Below are positions 28,257 to 36,519 of a DNA stretch of 64,000 bases, piece by piece. Position 1 is the stretch's first letter, and the number at the start of each line of letters is the position of its first letter. Location: positions 248,001 through 312,000 of the forward strand of contig NZ_JAPFFT010000001.1 of assembly GCF_026241105.1 (NCBI RefSeq). Direction: 5' to 3'. A program made the position numbers and the translations under genes. This DNA comes from Arthrobacter rhizophilus. GTDB taxonomy: Bacteria; Actinomycetota; Actinomycetes; Actinomycetales; Micrococcaceae. The notes beneath the pieces are model-generated. The model did not search any database, was not told the DNA's origin, and saw nothing but the letters and a program-made list of their open reading frames with translations.

Positions 28257-28288
28257 GCAGCAAAGACCGTTAGGCAGCAAAGACCGCG
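28238..28288. repeat. three tandem 17-bp repeats over the adnB stop codon
   Basis: Copies at 28238-28254 (AGGCAGCCAAGACCGTT), 28255-28271 (one change) and 28272-28288 (further changes at the end). The adnB TAG straddles the join of copies 1 and 2 and its TAG string recurs one copy later. Confidence 0.85.
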
Positions 28289-28304
28289 CTGCCGTGAAAA
28301 CCGA

Positions 28305-29579
28305 CTAGCGGTCCTTGGCGTCCTGCAAAGGAGCGGGCTCCACTATCTGGAGGGCCTTCGTCGAGGTGTCGTCCGATTCGGACAGCGCCTCCGGCGTCGA
28401 GCCGGTCCTGTTGCCTGAAACCACCACGAAGTCTGAAGCGGCCTCGTCTCCGGCAGCATCATCCAGTGTGACCTTGTCCACAGGGGCTTCGTCCAAGGGC
28501 TGAGCAGTGACTGGTGGCGTCGTGGCGGATGTTTCCGGCTCCTTCGTTTGAACCGCTTCCGGGATGGCTGTCACGCTCACCGCGGGCTTCGCCGGGCCGT
28601 CGTCCGAAGCGGCAAGCTCCGCAGCTGCGGCCTCGGCCTCCTCGGCCGCCAGTGCGTTTTGTTCATCAATGTCGTCGGCGAGGGATCTGAGCATGCCCTC
28701 GGCCTCGTCCGTCATTTCACTGTGCCCCGCCGCCATGGCCTTGACGAGATACTGGGCCAGGGCGAATTCGGCGAGGAGTGCCGAGCGACGCAGCAGGTGT
28801 CCGTCCGGCGTGTCCCGTCGGGCTTCCGTGTAGTGCCGTAGGACGGACTCTACAAACCTCTGTTCGTTTGACGCCACGAGCCAGGCGAAGTCATCGGCCG
28901 GATCGCCGATGCGCAGATCGGTCCACCCCGTCAGGGCGGTGACGCTGTCGCCGTCGATCAGCAGATTGTCTTCATGGAGATCGCCGTGGACCACGCACGG
29001 ATTGAAGCGCCACAGCGCCACGTCCTCGAGTGCGTGCTCCCAACGACGAAGCAGGGAGGGCGGAATCTTGCCCGTGGTGGCGGCCTGGTCTAACTCATTC
29101 AGCTTGCGCTGGCGGAATTCGTTCGCCGTGTAACTGGGAAGATCGGCGTTGTTGACGAGCGATTGGGGGAGGTCGTGGACCGCTGCCAGTGCCGTGCCGA
29201 TCTCCTTGGCCAATGCATCATTGCAGCCGGACAGCTCTTCGATGCTGCGCGTGGCCCCGGCCAAGTGGGCATAGACAAAAGTGCTCAGCGCCCCTTGGCG
29301 CACCGTTCCGGCCACTGTGGGCATCAGAAAGGGCAGCTCGGCCCGGATCGCCGGGGCAAAGGCCCGCAGGATCATGAATTCGGTCTCCAGCCGGGCGCTG
29401 GCTTCCGGATGGCGCGGTGAACGGACGCGCCAACGCTTGCCCTCCGAGTCCAGCAGAAGCGCCGAATCGAAATCGGCAGCATCATCCGGGGCGGAGGCGG
29501 CAGCCGTCGGCGTCAGGCCGGGCACCGCCGCAGTTGCTACAGCGGCCAGTTCGAACGGTGTTCTTCTCACGTATTCCAA
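28305..29579 (-). CDS. aminoglycoside phosphotransferase-like protein with degenerate metal site and acidic tail
   Basis: A 424-residue APH/choline-kinase-fold protein. The catalytic loop VVHGDLHEDNLL (196-207) is intact. The following metal-binding motif, normally IDW, reads TGWTD (217-221), so the Mg-binding Asp is Gly. Then comes the conserved RIGDPADDFAWL. Residues about 300-424 form a low-complexity Ala/Glu/Thr/Pro-rich tail, probably unstructured. It sits on the opposite strand between adnB and nudC. A resistance role is not supported; it may be a pseudo-kinase or a small-molecule kinase with an altered site. Confidence 0.8.
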   Translation of the reverse strand: MEYVRRTPFELAAVATAAVPGLTPTAAASAPDDAADFDSALLLDSEGKRWRVRSPRHPEASARLETEFMILRAFAPAIRAELPFLMPTVAGTVRQGALSTFVYAHLAGATRSIEELSGCNDALAKEIGTALAAVHDLPQSLVNNADLPSYTANEFRQRKLNELDQAATTGKIPPSLLRRWEHALEDVALWRFNPCVVHGDLHEDNLLIDGDSVTALTGWTDLRIGDPADDFAWLVASNEQRFVESVLRHYTEARRDTPDGHLLRRSALLAEFALAQYLVKAMAAGHSEMTDEAEGMLRSLADDIDEQNALAAEEAEAAAAELAASDDGPAKPAVSVTAIPEAVQTKEPETSATTPPVTAQPLDEAPVDKVTLDDAAGDEAASDFVVVSGNRTGSTPEALSESDDTSTKALQIVEPAPLQDAKDR

Positions 29580-29714
29580 GGTAGATTGACTGGCGCCTAT
29601 GGGAGCGATGCAGTGCGGCGAGTCTTGAGATCCGCGTGAAAACTGCGTTCAGGGAGTGCGCCTCCAAGATGGATGCAAATGTCATTTGTCGGTGCGAGTC
29701 AGTACGGTAGGTAC

Positions 29715-30701
29715 ATGAGTTTCACCGAGTTCCCGGCACCGGCAAACCACCTAATCGATACCGTTCTTCCGGTGCGTCCTGCCTTGGTGGATCGGGGATC
29801 GGCCGAGCGCATGACGCCAGGCATGCTTGACGAAGTGATCTCTTCGGGCGGTGCCAAGGCCATGGTGCTGTCGCATCGCCAAGCTCTCGCTGTGGGTGAC
29901 AAGCTGTGGCTGGGCGATGCTGCGCCGCTCTTTGAAAGCCTCCAGGCGGCCGGAGGACCGCTCACTGCCATTTATCTCGGCCGGACACTTGCCCCTTCCT
30001 CTGTCCCGGAGCGAACACCGATCGTCCTCTTCGTGCCCGGCGAGCCGGCCGCCCCCGGAACTGCGGGACTTCCGGCCGAGGGCACCTGGACGGGGTTTCG
30101 GGAGATCGCTGCCCGCCTCGATGCCACGGAAACCGCTTTGTTCGTTGAGGCCAGCGCCATTTCCAATTGGCATGCCACCCACACACATTGCCCGCAATGC
30201 GGTACCCCTACCGTCATCGAGGCCGGGGGCTGGGTGCGTCGATGCCCACGGGACAATTCGGAACACTATCCGCGGACGGATCCGGCCATCATCGTCACGG
30301 TCGTCGGCTCCGACGGCAGGCTGCTTCTGGGAGGGGGCGGGCCTGTAGACGCGAAGAACTACTCCACCCTGGCTGGCTTCGTTGAGCCGGGAGAGTCGCT
30401 TGAACAGGCCGTGGTGCGGGAAATCGGGGAAGAGGTCGGTGTGCGGGTCACCGCTTGCCAGTACCTTGGTTCCCAGTCGTGGCCGTTTCCGGCCTCGCTC
30501 ATGCTTGGGTTTACGGCAACAACGGACGACGTCGAAGCCCGGCCCGACGGCGTCGAGGTCACCCGGGCGCGCTGGTTCAGCCGTCCGGAACTCCAGGCCG
30601 CTGTGCTCAGCGGCGAGATTACGATCTCCACGCGGCTCTCGATTGCGCGTTCCCTGATCGAGCACTGGTACGGCGGCGTCATCGAGGACCTCCAGCCGTG
30701 A
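29715..30701 (+). CDS. nudC: NAD(+)/NADH diphosphatase NudC-type
   Basis: A 328-residue Nudix hydrolase that cleaves NAD(H) to NMN(H) and AMP and, in E. coli, removes NAD caps from RNA. The zinc region has CPQC and a single further Cys in RRCPRDNSEHYPRTDP, so the fourth Cys of the E. coli site is Asp here. The Nudix box spans GFVEPGESLEQAVVREIGEE and the NudC signature is SQSWPFPAS. ATG 29715 (MSFTEFPAP) is preceded by GGTAGG; an upstream ATG at 29673 is less likely. The stop overlaps the uvrD2 GTG by 4 bases. Confidence 0.94.
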   Translation: MSFTEFPAPANHLIDTVLPVRPALVDRGSAERMTPGMLDEVISSGGAKAMVLSHRQALAVGDKLWLGDAAPLFESLQAAGGPLTAIYLGRTLAPSSVPERTPIVLFVPGEPAAPGTAGLPAEGTWTGFREIAARLDATETALFVEASAISNWHATHTHCPQCGTPTVIEAGGWVRRCPRDNSEHYPRTDPAIIVTVVGSDGRLLLGGGGPVDAKNYSTLAGFVEPGESLEQAVVREIGEEVGVRVTACQYLGSQSWPFPASLMLGFTATTDDVEARPDGVEVTRARWFSRPELQAAVLSGEITISTRLSIARSLIEHWYGGVIEDLQP

Positions 30702-32830
30702 CGGAGGCTATTCCAAGCGACACCGTTTCTCTCGAGGACCGGATACTCGGCGGCCTTGACGCCGAGCAGCGGGAAGTCGCCAGCAACCTCAACGGGCCCA
30801 TGTGTGTCCTTGCCGGAGCCGGAACAGGGAAAACCCGGGCCATCACGCACCGCATCGCATACGGCGTCCATTCCGGTGTCTACAGCCCACAGCGACTCTT
30901 GGCCGTCACGTTCACTTCCCGCGCCGCCGCCGAAATGCGCAGCCGGCTGCGGGATCTCGGCGTCGGGAACGTCCAAGCGCGCACTTTTCACGCCGCCGCG
31001 CTAAGGCAATTGCAGTTCTTCTGGCCCCAAGCGATCGGCGGTGTCCTGCCAAACTTGCTTGACCACAAAGCCAACATCATCGCCGAAGCCGCACGTCGCC
31101 TCCGGCTCAGTACCGATCGAGCCTCCCTCCGTGACCTTGCGGCCGAGATCGAATGGGCCAAGGTCTCCATGCTGACGCCGGCAAACTACCTTGAAAACGC
31201 CCAGGGACGCGGCACCCCGGGCGGCTTCGACCTCACCGCCGTCGCGCGGGTCTTCCAGTCCTACGAGGACGTGAAGACGGACCGGAACGTCATCGACTTC
31301 GAGGACGTCCTGTTGATAACGGTCGGCATCCTGCAGGAAGACCCGAAAGTAGCGGCCACGGTCCGCGAGCAGTACCGGCATTTCGTGGTGGACGAATACC
31401 AGGACGTTTCCCCGCTGCAACAGCGGCTCTTGGAGCTCTGGCTTGGTGGACGCGACGAACTCTGCGTGGTGGGCGACGCCAGCCAGACCATTTACTCCTT
31501 CACGGGGGCCTCCCCGAAGCATCTCCTTGGCTTCAAGGGGCAGTACCCCTCGGCCTCAGTCGTGAAGCTGGTCCGTGACTATCGCTCCACGCCGCAGGTG
31601 GTGAAGCTGGCCAATGATCTCCTCGGATCCCGGCGGAGCGGTGGAACGGTAGCCGATGCTGCTTGGGCAAAGCCACTGCAGCTGGTGGCGCAGCGTCCAA
31701 CTGGACCCGAGCCACGGTTCATGGAATGCCCGGATGACGAGGCAGAGGCCGCGGTGGTCGCCGGCCGGATTCGGGAGCTGATCGACGCCGGCACCAAGGC
31801 GAGCGAGATCGCTGTGCTTTTCCGCACCAACGGGCAGTCGGAAGCCTACGAACAAGCCCTCGCTTCGGCGGGCATCGGTTACCAGCTTCGGGGCGGTGAG
31901 CGCTTCTTCGCGCGCAAGGAAGTCCGGGATGCCATCCTTCAGTTGCGCGCTGCCACGCGGGCAGTGGCCGAGGAGTCCACCAAAGAACCCCTCGGCCAGT
32001 TGGTCCGGGACATCGTGGCCTCGCTCGGCTACACGGATGCCGCCCCCCACAGCGGCGGGGCCCTGCGCGAACGCTGGGAGTCGCTGGCAGCTCTGGTGGC
32101 GCTCGCGGACGAACTTGCCATCAGCCGTGGGCCGGAATTCACGCTGATGGAATTCGTCAACGAACTCCAGGAACGTTCAGTGGCCCAGCACGCCCCGACG
32201 GTCCAAGGCGTGACCCTCGCTTCACTCCACGCGGCAAAGGGTCTGGAGTGGGATGCCGTGTTCCTGGTGGGCTTGAGTGAGGGCCTCATGCCGATTTCCT
32301 TCGCCGACACCCCCGAGAGCGTAGACGAGGAACGCCGCCTGCTCTACGTCGGGATCACCCGGGCACGCGAACACTTGACGCTTTCCTGGTCCACGGCCCG
32401 CACCCCTGGAGGCCGGGCCAACCGCAAGCCTTCGCGCTTCCTCGACGGGCTGCGCCCGGATTCGGTGCTCGGAGCCAGCGCCCGCAGCCGCGCCATCCCG
32501 CGGCGCAAAGCGGCAGCACCGGCGTCGTGCAGGGTCTGCGGAACCATGCTCGCCACCGGCGCTGAACGCAAAGTGGGTCGCTGCAGCCAGTGCCCGCCCA
32601 CGTATGAGGAACAGACCTTTGAGGCTTTACGGCAATGGCGCAAGGACGAAGCATTGAGCAACGAGGTTCCCGCCTATGTGGTCTTCACCGACGCCACGTT
32701 GACTGCCATCGCCGAGGCTCGGCCTGCCTCGCTTGAGGAACTGGCGAAGCTAGCTGGTGTGGGTCCTTCCAAGCTGGAAAAGTATGGCGAAGCCGTGCTG
32801 GCGGTCTTGGTCGAGAACGGGTCTGCCTAG
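30698..32830 (+). CDS. uvrD2: ATP-dependent DNA helicase UvrD2
   Basis: A 710-residue superfamily 1A helicase. Walker A is GAGTGKT (40-46), motif II is VDEYQDVSPLQQ, motif III is GDASQTIYSFTGA, and motif V is LASLHAAKGLEWDAVFLVGL. After the motor comes a four-Cys motif (CRVC and CSQC, 14 residues between the pairs) and then an HRDC domain (about 640-710, AKLAGVGPSKLEKYGEAVLAVL). This architecture is that of actinobacterial UvrD2. The GTG at 30698 overlaps the nudC stop. The next gene overlaps its stop by one base. Confidence 0.95.
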   Translation: MTEAIPSDTVSLEDRILGGLDAEQREVASNLNGPMCVLAGAGTGKTRAITHRIAYGVHSGVYSPQRLLAVTFTSRAAAEMRSRLRDLGVGNVQARTFHAAALRQLQFFWPQAIGGVLPNLLDHKANIIAEAARRLRLSTDRASLRDLAAEIEWAKVSMLTPANYLENAQGRGTPGGFDLTAVARVFQSYEDVKTDRNVIDFEDVLLITVGILQEDPKVAATVREQYRHFVVDEYQDVSPLQQRLLELWLGGRDELCVVGDASQTIYSFTGASPKHLLGFKGQYPSASVVKLVRDYRSTPQVVKLANDLLGSRRSGGTVADAAWAKPLQLVAQRPTGPEPRFMECPDDEAEAAVVAGRIRELIDAGTKASEIAVLFRTNGQSEAYEQALASAGIGYQLRGGERFFARKEVRDAILQLRAATRAVAEESTKEPLGQLVRDIVASLGYTDAAPHSGGALRERWESLAALVALADELAISRGPEFTLMEFVNELQERSVAQHAPTVQGVTLASLHAAKGLEWDAVFLVGLSEGLMPISFADTPESVDEERRLLYVGITRAREHLTLSWSTARTPGGRANRKPSRFLDGLRPDSVLGASARSRAIPRRKAAAPASCRVCGTMLATGAERKVGRCSQCPPTYEEQTFEALRQWRKDEALSNEVPAYVVFTDATLTAIAEARPASLEELAKLAGVGPSKLEKYGEAVLAVLVENGSA

Positions 32831-33465
32831 TGCCGCGGGTCGCGGGCCAGCCCGCTTTGCCGCTGACCACCGACGACGGTGCGCCCGTCGTCGTTCGACG
32901 TTCGGCACGCCGCCGCCGAACTGTGGCGGCTTTCTGGGAGGACGGGAACGCAATTGTTGCGATCCCTGCCCACTTCACGAAGGCGCAAGAGAGCGAATGG
33001 GTCCGGCGGATGCTGGACAAGCTCAAACGCCAGGGGGAGAGGCGGACCCAAGGTGCCGGCAGGAGGCGTCCTGCCAGCGATGCCGCCCTCGCCGGTCATG
33101 CCTCGGAGCTGTCATCAAAGTATCTGGGCGGTCGTGCAATCCCGACGTCGGTCCGCTGGGTCAGCAACCAGAAGTCACGGTGGGGATCAGCTACTCCGGC
33201 GGACGGGACCATCCGGTTGTCGGACAAGCTCCGGGCCATGCCGCAGTGGGTGATCGACTACGTGTTGCTCCACGAACTCGCGCATCTTCTGGTGGCCGGA
33301 CATAACGCCGCGTTTTGGCGATTGTTGGAGGCATACCCCGAGACGCAGCGGGCCAAAGCCTTCCTGGAGGGCGTCGCCTTTGCGACGTCGCGGGGGCTCG
33401 GCCCTGGTGACAATGGCGCCGACGCACCAGCCCGGGACTGGGACGTCGAGGCTGACGCCGACTAA
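32830..33465 (+). CDS. YgjP/DUF45-type M48 family metallopeptidase
   Basis: A 211-residue protein of the YgjP-like metal-dependent hydrolase group. The central region has SNQKSRWGSATPADG, then the zinc motif LLHELAHLLVAGHNAAFW (HExxH with a downstream His). The N-terminus is basic and the C-terminus acidic and variable. The true substrate of the family is not known. GTG start overlapping the uvrD2 stop by one base, so it is the last gene of the nudC-uvrD2 unit, followed by a strong hairpin. Confidence 0.9.
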   Translation: MPRVAGQPALPLTTDDGAPVVVRRSARRRRTVAAFWEDGNAIVAIPAHFTKAQESEWVRRMLDKLKRQGERRTQGAGRRRPASDAALAGHASELSSKYLGGRAIPTSVRWVSNQKSRWGSATPADGTIRLSDKLRAMPQWVIDYVLLHELAHLLVAGHNAAFWRLLEAYPETQRAKAFLEGVAFATSRGLGPGDNGADAPARDWDVEADAD

Positions 33466-33479
33466 ATGCTGCTGGGAGC

Positions 33480-33506
33480 GGCGCGGCTCCTTTATGGAGC
33501 CGCGCC
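33480..33506. terminator. bidirectional hairpin terminator
   Basis: GGCGCGGCTCC (33480-33490), loop TTTAT, and its exact complement (33496-33506). It lies between the convergent YgjP-like and DUF2342 genes. Confidence 0.7.
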
Positions 33507-33523
33507 TTAAGGCAGGGCCGCGG

Positions 33524-34957
33524 TTAGGCCTTGGGTCCACCAGGTTCCGGGTTGTCGCCCGAGGTGTCTTCCTCATCAGACTCCTGAGCCTCCGGGCCGT
33601 TCTCGTCCGGGGTGTCGTAGCCACCCTCAAGGAGCTTCTGCAGGGCGTCGTCCACCTCGGTATCGCTGGCTTCGGCCAGGCGGCGCCGTTCGGTGAAGCC
33701 CGTGGGATCGTCCAGGTCGTGGGCTGTGGGGAGCAAATCGGGGTGCTGCCAGATGGCATCGCGGCCGGCGATTCCACGTTCGTCCTTCAGCGCAGCCCAC
33801 AACGTGGCGGCCTCGCGCAGGCGCCGCGGGCGCAGTTCCAGTCCCACCAGTGAGGAGAACGCGTGTTCCGCGGGTCCTCCTGTGGCGCGGCGTCGACGCA
33901 CCGTTTCGCGGAGTGCGACGGCGGAGGGCAGCACTTTCTCGGTGGCAGCGGCGGTGAGTTCGTCCACCCAGCCTTCAACAAGTGCCAGGGCCGTCTCGAG
34001 TTTCTCCAGGGCCGCCGCTTGTTCGGGTGTGCGCTCGGGCGTGAACACGCCTTGAGACAGGGCTTCTTGGATGCCCTCGGGATTGCCCGGGTCGAGATCG
34101 CGGGCGAGGTCTTCGACGCGCGACATGTCAATGTGGATGCCGCGGGCATAGGCCTCGATGGCGCCGAGGAGGTGGCCCCTCAGCCAAGGAACCTGCACGA
34201 ACAGGCGTGCATGCGCGGCTTCGCGGACGGCGAGGAACAGCCGGACGTCATTCTCAGGGATACTTAGGCCTTCGCCGAATTTGGCCACATTGGCCGGTAG
34301 CAAGGCCATTTCGAGATCGGCGAGCGGAACACCGATGTCGGTGGAACTGACCACCTCGGCGGACAGGGCGCCGATGGCCTGGCCAAGCTGCATGCCGAAG
34401 ATCGCGCCGCCCATGTTCTGCAACATGGAGGAGGTGCCACCCATCATGGCCTTCATTTCTTCCGGCATCTGCTGGGTCAGTGCGTCCGAGAGCGCATTGG
34501 CGATGCTGTTGGCCACCGGCTCGGTGAGCCGTTTCCAGGTGGCCAGGGTGGCTTCCACCCATTCGGCGCGGGACCAGGCGCGGCCAATCAGGCCAGTTGC
34601 TTGAAGGTCAGTGACCGGATCCAGCCAGAGTTCCGCTAGGCGCAGGGCCTCGTCGACTTCACGGGCCTGCACGGCATTCACCGACGGATCCGTGCCGGCG
34701 GCGGCAACGCGGCGGGCGTTCTCGTGGGCGAGCTGCCAATTGACAGGGCCCTCGGAAGTGGAGCTCATCATGGCCTGCACTTGGGCAAACATTTGCTGCA
34801 GCATATTGGGGTCGTTCGGCAGCCCGGCGGCCTTCGCCAATTCGGCGGGGTCGATGTTGCCCATGCCTTGCCCGCCCATCAGGTTCTTCAGCATTTCTGC
34901 CAGAGGGTCCTGGGGTGAATCGTCTCCGTTGGAGGGGGTGTTGGGGTTGGAGGTCAT
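33524..34957 (-). CDS. DUF2342 zincin-like protein
   Basis: A 477-residue protein of the DUF2342/Zincin_2 family (Rv3195-like, recalled). Blocks seen are NLMGGQGMGNIDPAELAKAAG near the start (split by a Met/Gly-rich stretch), GGAIFGMQLGQAIGAL, LPANVAKFGEGL and REAAHARLFVQVPWLRGHLL, ending in an acidic tail. The family is annotated as a zinc-dependent metalloprotease, but I see no clear HExxH; EAAH near residue 248 is the nearest thing. Divergent from the PDZ protease gene with a 214-base gap. Function is unknown. Confidence 0.88.
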   Translation of the reverse strand: MTSNPNTPSNGDDSPQDPLAEMLKNLMGGQGMGNIDPAELAKAAGLPNDPNMLQQMFAQVQAMMSSTSEGPVNWQLAHENARRVAAAGTDPSVNAVQAREVDEALRLAELWLDPVTDLQATGLIGRAWSRAEWVEATLATWKRLTEPVANSIANALSDALTQQMPEEMKAMMGGTSSMLQNMGGAIFGMQLGQAIGALSAEVVSSTDIGVPLADLEMALLPANVAKFGEGLSIPENDVRLFLAVREAAHARLFVQVPWLRGHLLGAIEAYARGIHIDMSRVEDLARDLDPGNPEGIQEALSQGVFTPERTPEQAAALEKLETALALVEGWVDELTAAATEKVLPSAVALRETVRRRRATGGPAEHAFSSLVGLELRPRRLREAATLWAALKDERGIAGRDAIWQHPDLLPTAHDLDDPTGFTERRRLAEASDTEVDDALQKLLEGGYDTPDENGPEAQESDEEDTSGDNPEPGGPKA

Positions 34958-35171
34958 GGTGCCGCCGATCGTCGATGTGACTGGTGATCACTTTCAAGGT
35001 ACCGCGATGCCCGGGGGCTGTCTGCCTCAGGAACGCGTCGTTCGCTCTAGGCAAAGCACGTCCGGTGGGCACAGCGTCGTAGGGTGGATCGTTGGTATGT
35101 TTACTGGCCTCCACCCTGAGGGGCCGCAACGGTAGCGTCGGGCACAAGTTCCTGCGCGGAGAGGTCTTTCA

Positions 35172-36386
35172 TTGACTAGTTTGCCGAGCCCCGGAGCGTC
35201 CGGGGAACCCGGACAGCCTCTCGGCCCCCCCTTCCCGCAAGACGCCCCGACGTCGCCTGCCCCTTCCCCGGCGCAGGAAGCTGAATCGCGGGAGCCGGAG
35301 CAGGAACAGCCTCACGCGCCTGAACGGGCGCGGCGGCGTGACGGACGGTACTTCGCGATGCTGGTCTCCGGCGCTCTGACCATCGTGTTGGGAGTGGCCG
35401 CCGCTGCCCTCCCCGTTCCTTACGTGGTGGAATCGCCGGGGCCAACGTTCAACACCCTGGGCACGGACCACAACAAACCGGTCATTAGCATCACGGGCCA
35501 CGAGACCTTCCCCGCCAAAGGAAATCTCGATCTGACCACCGTGTTCATCAACGGTGGCCCCAACGGGCCAGTGAGCATTTTCGAGGCGTTCCAGGCCTGG
35601 TTGGACGGTTCCAAAGCCGTGTACCCCGAAGAGTTGCTCTATCCCAAGGGCGTCACCAAGCAGCAATCCGAACAGGAAAGCGCGCTCGCCATGACAACCT
35701 CTCAAGAGAATGCGGTTGCCTCTGCGCTCCAGGAAGAGAACATTCCGTACCAGCAGAAACTTGAAGTCGCGGGGTTGTCCGACGGCTCGGCCTCCGCAGG
35801 CAAACTCCAAACCGGAGACGTTTTCACCTCGATCAACGGCAAGGCCATTACGTCCCTCAACGTCGTCCAAACCGCACTGGCCGATGGTGCGGGCGCGCCA
35901 GCCGCCGTCGTCGTCGATCGCAAGGGCACTCCGGTGACCGTAAACATTACGCCGGGCAAGAGTTCAAACGGCCGCTACATCCTCGGAGTGATGCTCCAGT
36001 ACAAGTTCACCTTCCCGTTCGATGTCAAGATCTCCTTGGACCAGGTAGGCGGACCAAGTGCCGGCATGATGTTTGCCCTGGGCATCATTGACAGCATCAC
36101 TCCCGGCGACCTGACGGGTGGCAAGCATGTGGCCGGCACCGGCACCATTTCGCCCGACGGCGCCGTGGGACCTATCGGCGGAATCGCCCAGAAAATGCGG
36201 GGAGCCCGTAACGGAGGCGCCACCCTTTTCCTCGCACCGGCAGCCAATTGCGACGAAGTCGTAGGGCATATTCCGGATGGCCTGCAAGTAGTCAAAGTGG
36301 AGACCCTGGCGGATGCGAAGTCGGCCGTGGAACGACTCGCCTCCGGACAGGACATGTCCCGTCTTCCGACGTGCTCCAACAACTAG
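35172..36386 (+). CDS. PDZ-domain Lon-like (S16) membrane protease
   Basis: A 404-residue membrane-anchored protease. Residues 1-55 are Pro/Glu-rich and cytoplasmic, then one helix (FAMLVSGALTIVLGVAAAAL), an outside region with a PDZ domain (about 200-270), and a C-terminal S16 Lon domain. The catalytic Ser is in GGPSAGMM and a Lys 45 residues later in GIAQKMRG, close to the Ser-Lys spacing of Lon. No ATPase domain is present. The TTG start has GGAGAGG about 7 bases upstream. It matches Rv3194c in the same neighbourhood (from memory). Confidence 0.92.
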   Translation: MTSLPSPGASGEPGQPLGPPFPQDAPTSPAPSPAQEAESREPEQEQPHAPERARRRDGRYFAMLVSGALTIVLGVAAAALPVPYVVESPGPTFNTLGTDHNKPVISITGHETFPAKGNLDLTTVFINGGPNGPVSIFEAFQAWLDGSKAVYPEELLYPKGVTKQQSEQESALAMTTSQENAVASALQEENIPYQQKLEVAGLSDGSASAGKLQTGDVFTSINGKAITSLNVVQTALADGAGAPAAVVVDRKGTPVTVNITPGKSSNGRYILGVMLQYKFTFPFDVKISLDQVGGPSAGMMFALGIIDSITPGDLTGGKHVAGTGTISPDGAVGPIGGIAQKMRGARNGGATLFLAPAANCDEVVGHIPDGLQVVKVETLADAKSAVERLASGQDMSRLPTCSNN

Positions 36387-36519
36387 ACTGACGATGGAAC
36401 TTAGCTCCACCGCCACTCGTGGCACATATGACGGCCTCCGCCATCAGCACCAGGCACCGGGGCCGACGAACACGCGCACTGATGACAATTAACTGACGAC
36501 CAGCTATGAGGTACCGAGT

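Noticed and set aside
28305-29579. Antibiotic resistance (macrolide or aminoglycoside) phosphotransferase
   Set aside because: The fold fits, but the metal-binding Asp is missing and the gene sits in a conserved repair block, so resistance is not supported.
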